NCBI GenBank assembly: GCA_937880545.1
Contig: CALFKA010000131.1
Location: 1 to 18,032, forward strand
From: an uncultured Clostridia bacterium
GTDB lineage: Bacteria; Bacillota; Clostridia; Peptostreptococcales; Acidaminobacteraceae
DNA: 18,032 nt
Direction: 5' to 3'
Shown here: piece after piece, positions 6,215 through 11,642 of the stretch
Layout of the letters: each line of letters begins with the position of its first letter
Position numbering within the stretch: the stretch's first letter is position 1
Program-made: the position numbers and the translations under genes
Notes under the pieces: model-generated
Databases searched by the model: none
What the model saw: only the letters and a program-made list of their open reading frames with translations
What the model was told of the DNA's origin: nothing

Positions 6215-7396
6215 TTACTCACGCTCGACGAGAAGCGTGGTACCCATTCCGCCGCCGATGCACAGCGTAGCCAGACCTTTTTTAGCGTCCAGACGCTTCA
6301 TGCCATAGAGCAGAGTGACGAGGATACGAGCTCCGCTCGCTCCGATCGGATGACCGAGGGCGATAGCTCCGCCGGATACATTGACCTTCTCTGGGTCAAA
6401 CCCGACACCATTCATTACGGCCTGTGCCTGCGCGGCAAACGCTTCATTTGCTTCGACGAGATCCAAGTCTTCCGGTGTCCAGCCGGCTTTCTCAAGCGCT
6501 TTTTTGCTGGCGGAGATGGGAGCAATACCCATGACGGAAGGATCGACACCGGCTGTGGCATACCCTTTGATGGTGGCAAGAGGTTCTACACCCAGTTCCT
6601 GTGCTTTTTCTTTACTCATGACGACGAGAAAGGCAGCCCCGTCATTGATCCCGGAGGCATTTCCTGCCGTCACGGAACCGTCTTTTTTGAAAGCGGGGCG
6701 CAGTTTCTGCATGCCCTCGACTGTGGCACCTTTACGGATGTATTCATCATCAGCGACTACCAGCGGATCTCCTCTTCTCTGAGGAACTTCTACCGGAACA
6801 ATTTCATCTTTGAAGTAACCGGCTGCCTGGGCAGCTTCTGCGCGGTTTTGTGATGTCGCAGCCAGTTTGTCCTGTGCTTCGCGGTCGACATTGTATTGTT
6901 CAGCGACGTTTTCTGCCGTGATGCCCATATGATAGTCGTTATAGACATCCCACAGACCGTCTTTGATCATCGCGTCGACGATTTTGGCATCTCCCATGCG
7001 AGCACCCGTGCGCGCAGAGGGGATGAGGTAAGGAGCCAGGCTCATGTTCTCTGTTCCACCGGCTAGGATGATGTCAGCATCCCCGTTGGAAATAAGCTGT
7101 GCGGCTAGACTGACGGCACGAAGGCCACTTCCGCAGACGATGTTGATGGTCATGGCAGGTCTTTCCACCGGGATACCTGCTCCCAGACTGACCTGACGGG
7201 CTACGTTTTGACCGAGTCCGGCACTGAGGACGTTTCCTACATACACTTCGTCAACCATGTCTGGCGTAATCCCCGCTCTTTCCATGGCTGCTTTTGCGGC
7301 AGTGACACCCAGTTGAACAGCTGTGGTATCTTTAAAGGCTCCGCCGAAGCTTCCGATCGGTGTTCTCGCTCCTGAGGCGATGACAACTTCTCTCAT
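6215..7396 (-). CDS. Acetyl-CoA C-acetyltransferase (thiolase)
   Basis: A 393-residue thiolase that condenses two acetyl-CoA into acetoacetyl-CoA, the entry step of the butyrate route (or the reverse in beta-oxidation). Cys88 in NIVCGSGLRAV is the acyl-accepting nucleophile. NEAFA (316-320), GGAIALGHPIGASG (342-355, His349) and CIGGGMGTT (379-387, Cys379) complete the active site. The start is the ATG at 7394-7396 because AAGGAG (7403-7408) lies 6 nt upstream; a TTG seven codons earlier has no ribosome site. The upstream metallopeptidase gene ends 50 bp away with no visible terminator or convincing promoter between, so read-through from the riboswitch-controlled unit is possible. A terminator follows the gene. 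Confidence 0.96.
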   Translation of the reverse strand: MREVVIASGARTPIGSFGGAFKDTTAVQLGVTAAKAAMERAGITPDMVDEVYVGNVLSAGLGQNVARQVSLGAGIPVERPAMTINIVCGSGLRAVSLAAQLISNGDADIILAGGTENMSLAPYLIPSARTGARMGDAKIVDAMIKDGLWDVYNDYHMGITAENVAEQYNVDREAQDKLAATSQNRAEAAQAAGYFKDEIVPVEVPQRRGDPLVVADDEYIRKGATVEGMQKLRPAFKKDGSVTAGNASGINDGAAFLVVMSKEKAQELGVEPLATIKGYATAGVDPSVMGIAPISASKKALEKAGWTPEDLDLVEANEAFAAQAQAVMNGVGFDPEKVNVSGGAIALGHPIGASGARILVTLLYGMKRLDAKKGLATLCIGGGMGTTLLVERE

Positions 7397-7446
7397 ACAG
7401 TTCTCCTTTTTATTCAACGCATATAGCGCATTTAGTGTACGTCTTC

Positions 7447-8067
7447 TTATATCATTCTACACCTTTTTAGCAGTTCTTTAAACCCTTTTTGATGATTCGG
7501 GTGTTCAAAGTGCACTAATTCATGGAGAATGACATCCCTGATAAATACTTCATCTTTATATATCAAGTAGCGACTCAAATGGACCTTCTTTTTGCCCGGA
7601 AAACAGCTTCCCCACCGGGAACGCATGGCTCGCACGAAGACCGATATCTCCCCAAGTTCCAGGCTGTCACGGTAGAATTCTATCCACTTCTCAGCCCTTT
7701 CCAGGATCTCACGGTCTAGAAGAGCCTCGATCTTCTCTTTTCTCTGCCTCTCCTCAGTAGGATAGCTCCCATAGAGGAGAAGTTCCCCCTCTTTAAGCTC
7801 TGCCCTTCTTTTCTTGGCTGTCGGCTCTACAAAGCGAATCCGCCGGGCGCTTCCAAACAGCACGACCCTCCCCCCTTCTGTAAAGACAGGAGGCGGCTGT
7901 TCCCGCAGACACTTCTCCATCCATCCGGACCATCTCTTCAGATGCTCATTTCTCTTAGAAGCCGAAAGTCCTTTTGGATAGGTAAGCGTAAAGCTGCCGG
8001 TATACTGATGATAGTGCAGGCGAATAGAACGCGATCTGACGCTCTTTTGCCGAATAGTAAACTCCAT
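7447..8067 (-). CDS. YgjP-like (DUF45) zinc metallopeptidase domain protein
   Basis: A 206-residue soluble protein of the YgjP/DUF45 group, related in fold to SprT- and M48-type metallopeptidases. The zinc motif HELVHFEHPNHQKGF (182-196) gives His182, the catalytic Glu183 and His186, with further His residues at 189 and 192. The family hallmark RSRWGSC (149-155) precedes it. The N-terminal half begins with the usual basic beta-rich segment (TIRQKSVRSRSIRLHY). I chose the ATG at 8065-8067 because TTTGGAG lies 5 nt upstream; a TTG at 8118 would add 17 atypical residues and has no ribosome site. No physiological substrate is established for the family. It is the first gene after a cobalamin riboswitch, which is an unexpected partner. 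Confidence 0.88.
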   Translation of the reverse strand: MEFTIRQKSVRSRSIRLHYHQYTGSFTLTYPKGLSASKRNEHLKRWSGWMEKCLREQPPPVFTEGGRVVLFGSARRIRFVEPTAKKRRAELKEGELLLYGSYPTEERQRKEKIEALLDREILERAEKWIEFYRDSLELGEISVFVRAMRSRWGSCFPGKKKVHLSRYLIYKDEVFIRDVILHELVHFEHPNHQKGFKELLKRCRMI

Positions 8068-8076
8068 TGCATCTCC

Positions 8077-8105
8077 AAAAAAAGTAGAAATACCGCAGTA
8101 TTTCT
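8077..8105 (-). other. Hairpin plus T-run immediately before the metallopeptidase ribosome site
   Basis: On the minus strand a perfect 8-bp stem (AGAAATAC/GTATTTCT, 8086-8093 with 8098-8105) with a TGCG loop is followed by AC and seven T's (8077-8083), then directly by GGAG of the ribosome site. It resembles an intrinsic terminator but its stem is AT-rich. It could be a weak second attenuator or a leader structure affecting translation. Confidence 0.45.
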
Positions 8106-8185
8106 GAGGGCGCTCCAAGGTGCCTTTGGGAGGTATGGCACGAACTGCGGGAGTCAGTTCTATTCATGGAGCACGTACAACAAAG

Positions 8186-8205
8186 AAAAACCCCCTTCGA
8201 GGGGG
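8186..8205 (-). terminator. Intrinsic terminator (expression platform) of the cobalamin riboswitch
   Basis: On the minus strand CCCCCT/AGGGGG (8191-8205, 3-nt loop) is followed by TTTTTC. It lies about 45 bp downstream of the aptamer end and 119 bp before the metallopeptidase start. A GC-only stem with a T-run this close behind a riboswitch is the usual transcription attenuator: bound cobalamin should favour termination. Confidence 0.85.
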
Positions 8206-8249
8206 AGAAGGGTCCTACTTCCCACCGAAGTCGACGTTTTTAAGAAAAA

Positions 8250-8382
8250 GGCAGGTCTCCTGGCTCCGATTCATCCGCGCATCGTCCTTCCCGTTTCCGG
8301 TGGCTACGAGCTTGTCCTCGTTACAGTAGCGGGGGCTGCTGGGGATTCTCACCCCATTCCCTATTCTCTATATAAGCACCTT
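8250..8382 (-). promoter_or_regulatory. Cobalamin (B12) riboswitch aptamer
   Basis: Read on the minus strand, the segment contains the conserved blocks of the cobalamin riboswitch in order: AAGGTGC at the 5' side (near 8376-8382), GGGAAT followed by GGTGAGAATCCCC, the core CAGCCCCCGCTACTGTAA, GCCACCG (usually GCCACTG), CGGGAAGG, and the B12 box GAGCCAGGAGACCTGCC at 8250-8266, which fits the published B12-box consensus at every position. Together with the following terminator and a promoter upstream, this is a complete regulatory leader. The riboswitch binds adenosyl- or other cobalamins and normally represses B12 uptake, synthesis or B12-independent isozymes. Here the next gene is a YgjP-like metallopeptidase, then thiolase. 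Confidence 0.95.
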
Positions 8383-8404
8383 TTTCTTTGCTTGTTGTAC
8401 ATTC

Positions 8405-8434
8405 AGCATAGCCTGTCGTAAGGGGCCTCGTCAA
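8405..8434 (-). promoter_or_regulatory. Promoter of the cobalamin riboswitch leader
   Basis: TTGACG (8429-8434) and TATGCT (8405-8410) are 18 bp apart on the minus strand, placing a transcript start near 8398, just before the aptamer. The -35 box begins 2 bp past the stop codon of the TPM-domain gene. No terminator is visible between that gene and the riboswitch, so some read-through from upstream is also possible. Confidence 0.6.
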
Positions 8435-8435
8435 G

Positions 8436-9230
8436 TTAGAATTTCTTTCCGCCGCCTCCAAAAGTGCCTCCTCCGGTCCTGTGCGTCGTGCTCCTGCCAC
8501 TGCCGCTGCTGGAGGAAGAACTGGAGATTTTCGGGATGATACGACTCGTTCGTCGCGTGTCGATAAGCATATCCCCGGTATTGCCTTGGCTCAGATTGAT
8601 GATACTGTTTGAGGCAAACGCAAAGGGCTTTGGTCTCGTCTTTGTGCGGTACTTTTTGCGGTTTCGCAGGAAGTGAGTCACACCGAGTGCTCCACCGCCT
8701 CCGACACCGACAGCGACGTCGCCGGTCTGGAGCTCTTTGGGGCCCGCTTCTTCTTCACGGTACCCATCTGCCGGAGCTCCGGCTTCAAAGTATGTGTTGA
8801 TACTGGCAAGACCTGCAATCACCGCATCACCGTAGTCGCCATCTTTCATCCCGTTATCGATCACTACATCGAGGGTGCGATCGATTCTCTCATCATTCAT
8901 GATGTCGATAGCCCGACCACTCGTCGAGATATATACTTCCCTCTCATCCATGTTGAGAAGAAGGAGAGTAGCGTCGAGATCCTTACCGACATTGTCGAGG
9001 ATAAATGTATCGGCCAGCGTACGGGAGGTCTTTCCCCCGGCGTCATCGAGCGTCAGCACAAGGACATCGATATTGTGCGCCTTTTGCATGCGATTGACGA
9101 TCTCTTCAATCTGCGCTCTCTCTTCGCCTGTAAAGAGGCGGGCATTGTCATACACGCCTGTCCCTGCCGCAAAGGTCGGCACAGAAAGAAGAATCACCAG
9201 AAGGATTGCTAGACATGTTCTCTTTACCAT
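8436..9230 (-). CDS. TPM-domain (YgcG/Psb32-like) exported membrane-anchored protein
   Basis: A 264-residue protein with an N-terminal signal peptide (hydrophobic core 6-17, likely cut after FAA), a TPM domain (about 25-150, with YDNARLFTGEERAQIE and the strand motif REVYISTSGRA), and a weak glycine-rich hydrophobic segment (about 171-188). A basic stretch and a Ser/Gly-rich tail ending GGGTFGGGGKKF follow. This layout is common in Bacillota TPM proteins; their function is unknown. The membrane segment here is unusually poor in bulky residues. The start is ATG 9228-9230 with GGAGG 9 nt upstream, overlapping the end of the preceding gene as ATGGTAA; a GTG at 9237-9239 lies within the ribosome site. 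It is the last gene of the SPFH/zinc-ribbon/TPM operon and corresponds in position and type to B. subtilis YdjH. Confidence 0.87.
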   Translation of the reverse strand: MVKRTCLAILLVILLSVPTFAAGTGVYDNARLFTGEERAQIEEIVNRMQKAHNIDVLVLTLDDAGGKTSRTLADTFILDNVGKDLDATLLLLNMDEREVYISTSGRAIDIMNDERIDRTLDVVIDNGMKDGDYGDAVIAGLASINTYFEAGAPADGYREEEAGPKELQTGDVAVGVGGGGALGVTHFLRNRKKYRTKTRPKPFAFASNSIINLSQGNTGDMLIDTRRTSRIIPKISSSSSSSGSGRSTTHRTGGGTFGGGGKKF

Positions 9231-10288
9231 ATTAACCACCCTCCCAGTATTGCCAGTACAGCCGCCGCCGCAAAAATCGCTCCGGATGTCAGAGCCAGCT
9301 TGGACTGGTTGAGTGGCAACTCGCCAAACGCCTCACCGGTCTGTCCGTTCATGGCATAGACATATGTCTTGCCGTTGTAGTGATACGTCAAGATCCAGGC
9401 CGGTAGCAGTGTGTACTCCCAACTCACAATCTCTGTATCCACCTCTTCACGTTCTGTTCGCACATTTCTGTAGGCACTGTAGGAGTCGCGGGCAAGCTGA
9501 ATGGCATAATCCCTTGCTCGCTCATCAAGCCTTCCCTCCACGTCCTTTTGACCGATGTCATAACGCTCGGCAAAGAAACCGGTAAGGTAAGGAAGAGCGA
9601 AGTCTTTCTTCTGGTCGTTATGATAGGGCTCGATGCTCAGGAGCAGATCTTTGTCGAACTTGCTATAAGCCAATTCGGAGATATTTCCGACCTCGATCGT
9701 GCCCTGTCTTTCAAACTGATAGATCTTCGTCTCTGTGTATTCCGTATCCCCGCTAGTCCAAGTGCGGGTGTTTTCCCCTCTGCCCTCGATGTCCATCTCA
9801 GCCTTCGCATTGGCCACCCAGTATGGAAGATAAATCCCTGTGATTTTTTCCAGGTTGGCGGGAGATGTGAAGTCCCTCGGGACATAGCGCATCGAACCAG
9901 CCCATGTCAAGAAGCGGTTGACTGCCGTGTCCCTGTCAATCTGAAACGGTACGATTTTGTCGGGAAGAAATTCTCCCGCAATGCGATCATTGATAATGAC
10001 AGGGTTATGGCAGTAATAACAGATGGTGGAGGAGGTGGTTTCATCTGTCACCACCTGTGCTCCACAACTGTCACAATTGTACTCGCGCAGGGCACTCTGA
10101 TCGATATCAGGTTTTGCCTTTTGCATCTCAGGCTGCACGGGTACTTTTGCTTCCTCTTCTTTTTGTTTGGCTATGAGTTCTTCCAGCGTGTGCGTGCTCT
10201 GGCAATACGGACACTTGGTATGATCAGTGCCCGGCACATAGGCAATCGCCGCGCCGCAACTGGGGCATTTAAAAGAAGTCGTCGCCAT
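9224..10288 (-). CDS. Double zinc-ribbon membrane protein (YdjG-like)
   Basis: A 354-residue protein with two zinc ribbons at its cytoplasmic N-terminus (Cys8, Cys11, Cys26, Cys29 and Cys72, Cys75, Cys90, Cys93), separated by a charged linker. A roughly 230-residue beta-rich region follows (YLPYWVANA, WEYTLLPAWILTYHYNGKTYVYAMNGQTGE), and the protein ends in a single hydrophobic segment (about 333-353). It is thus probably tail-anchored with the bulk in the cytoplasm. Such proteins are sometimes misnamed replication restart or TFIIB-type proteins because of the ribbons; nothing here supports a DNA role. The ATG follows 6 bp after the SPFH stop with a weak AGTAGG ribosome site. The 3' end overlaps the TPM gene by 7 bp. 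It resembles YdjG, which acts with the SPFH protein YdjI. Confidence 0.85.
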   Translation of the reverse strand: MATTSFKCPSCGAAIAYVPGTDHTKCPYCQSTHTLEELIAKQKEEEAKVPVQPEMQKAKPDIDQSALREYNCDSCGAQVVTDETTSSTICYYCHNPVIINDRIAGEFLPDKIVPFQIDRDTAVNRFLTWAGSMRYVPRDFTSPANLEKITGIYLPYWVANAKAEMDIEGRGENTRTWTSGDTEYTETKIYQFERQGTIEVGNISELAYSKFDKDLLLSIEPYHNDQKKDFALPYLTGFFAERYDIGQKDVEGRLDERARDYAIQLARDSYSAYRNVRTEREEVDTEIVSWEYTLLPAWILTYHYNGKTYVYAMNGQTGEAFGELPLNQSKLALTSGAIFAAAAVLAILGGWLIW

Positions 10289-10294
10289 AATGGC

Positions 10295-11518
10295 CTACTG
10301 ACCCTGGCCGCACTCTGGACAGAATTTGGGTTTTTCACCTTCAAACTTGTGGCCGCAGTTTGTGCAGAAGGCGCCTCCTTGGCTCGCTTCCGGTTTCTTA
10401 TCCCCGCAAGTCGAGCAGAAGTTGCCTGTGTTGCCTCCGTGGCCATTGGCACAAGTCCATCCTCCGGCGACAGTTGCCATTCCGGCAGCCACTTGCCCCT
10501 GAGGAGCCATTTGCTGCTGCTGAGCCATCTGCGCCATATTGGCCTGTGAGGTGGAGTCCATGAAACCACCGGCAACATTCATGCCGACGCCCATGCCCAT
10601 GATGGCGGGTGCACCACCTTCATTGGAGCCAAGAGCTTCGAGGCCGCGCGCGATGGAGCCTTGTACGTAGCCCTGTCGGACGGAAGCATCTTGGAGCATG
10701 GCACCGCGGTTGCGCATATTGATCAGTTCCGTCGAAGCTTCGTCGTAGCTGATCGAAGCGATACCGACAAATTCCACTTCAAAGCCGCGCTTTTCTCTCC
10801 AGAGGTCATCGAGAGCCTCTGCAAGATATGCACTGATTTTGGAACTCTGTGAGACCACGAAGGAAATACGCTCTCCCTCCATGGAGAGGCGGTTGATCGC
10901 TACCTGCAGCCCCTCAAGAAACTCACTGAGGTACTGCTCGTTGATCTCATCAATGTGTACGCGCGTGGCATTTTTACTGATCGCGTTTTTATAGAAGAGG
11001 ATCGGGTCGGTAATGCGGATGGAGTAGGTGCCGTGGGCACGCAGGAACAGTTCCGCGTTGTAGAACGTATCGTAGTAGTTGATGGGGTTTCTCGTGCCGA
11101 ATTTGATGCCCTTGATCTCTGCCAGGTTGACATAAAATGCCTGCTGGCGAAGAGGTGTCGTACCGCCAAAGCGGAAACGATTGAAGGTTTCCTTGATGGA
11201 CTCTCCCAGCTCCCCGTTAAAGACGGAAGGCGCGGAGGAATTGTCCACCTTAAACATGCCGGGTTCAGCACTCATGTCGACAATGGCACCGCCATCGACG
11301 AGCATCATGAACTGGTTTTCGTAGACATGGATCAATGATCCGTTCGAGATAATGTCCGTACTTCCCCTTACATTGGAGCTTCGGCGATCGTCACGGCGTA
11401 CAAAGACACCTTTGGTAAAGACGATGCCTTCCCCCATTTCATCGGGTTCAACGGCTTCGACCCATTGATCAGCCAGACCGCCGCCAATGGCTCCCGTTAA
11501 TGCTTTAATCAGTCCCAT
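10295..11518 (-). CDS. SPFH-domain protein with C-terminal zinc ribbons (YdjI-like)
   Basis: A 407-residue protein whose residues about 20-290 form an SPFH (flotillin/prohibitin-like) domain of the virion-core/YdjI type. A Met/Gln-rich flexible linker (about 303-350) and two zinc ribbons follow (Cys356, His360, Cys368, Cys371; Cys385, Cys388, Cys400, Cys403). The N-terminus has a short Gly-rich hydrophobic stretch (IKALTGAIGGGLA), possibly a membrane-binding helix. In B. subtilis YdjI is reported to recruit PspA to the membrane; here no pspA is present in the operon. The ATG has AGGAGG (11526-11531) 7 nt upstream. It is the first gene of the three-gene operon and should form oligomers on the membrane, probably contacting the zinc-ribbon partner. 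This last point is inference. Confidence 0.9.
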   Translation of the reverse strand: MGLIKALTGAIGGGLADQWVEAVEPDEMGEGIVFTKGVFVRRDDRRSSNVRGSTDIISNGSLIHVYENQFMMLVDGGAIVDMSAEPGMFKVDNSSAPSVFNGELGESIKETFNRFRFGGTTPLRQQAFYVNLAEIKGIKFGTRNPINYYDTFYNAELFLRAHGTYSIRITDPILFYKNAISKNATRVHIDEINEQYLSEFLEGLQVAINRLSMEGERISFVVSQSSKISAYLAEALDDLWREKRGFEVEFVGIASISYDEASTELINMRNRGAMLQDASVRQGYVQGSIARGLEALGSNEGGAPAIMGMGVGMNVAGGFMDSTSQANMAQMAQQQQMAPQGQVAAGMATVAGGWTCANGHGGNTGNFCSTCGDKKPEASQGGAFCTNCGHKFEGEKPKFCPECGQGQ

Positions 11519-11553
11519 AGACTTACCTCCTGAATATCGTCAGATTTGATTTC

Positions 11554-11559
11554 ATTGTA
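11554..11559 (-). promoter_or_regulatory. Candidate -10 box of the SPFH/zinc-ribbon/TPM operon
   Basis: TACAAT on the minus strand lies 22 bp upstream of the AGGAGG of the SPFH gene and downstream of the clpB terminator. The matching -35 position (GCTAAT) is poor, so the promoter may need an activator or be weak. No sigma-W-like motif was recognised. Confidence 0.4.
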
Positions 11560-11613
11560 CCCCAAAACAACTATTAATTAGCGATTTCTCAAGATGTTTA
11601 CTCAAAAGGGTAC

Positions 11614-11642
11614 AAAAAAGAGCACAGGTTTCCCTATGCTCT
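11614..11642 (-). terminator. Intrinsic terminator of clpB, overlapping its last codons
   Basis: On the minus strand a 10-bp stem with one G-U pair (11619-11628 with 11633-11642) and a GAAA tetraloop is followed by six T's. The stem begins in the last two codons of clpB, and the stop codon (11634-11636) lies inside it. Confidence 0.9.

Noticed and set aside
7397..7417. Upstream TTG start for thiolase
   Set aside because: The ATG at 7394-7396 has AAGGAG at ideal spacing and gives the family's usual N-terminus; the TTG extension has neither.
8068..8167. Small open frames between the riboswitch terminator and the metallopeptidase gene
   Set aside because: They lack ribosome sites, overlap the metallopeptidase gene out of frame and show no domain, so I see no hidden B12 gene there.
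8436..8700. Frameshift in the TPM gene, suspected from its unusual membrane segment and tail
   Set aside because: The frame is continuous from the TPM domain to the expected Gly-rich GGGKKF end, so the gene appears intact.
9548..10549. A 333-codon plus-strand open frame
   Set aside because: It runs antisense to the zinc-ribbon and SPFH genes, whose cysteine motifs and overlapping starts are convincing; it has no ribosome site and no recognisable domain.
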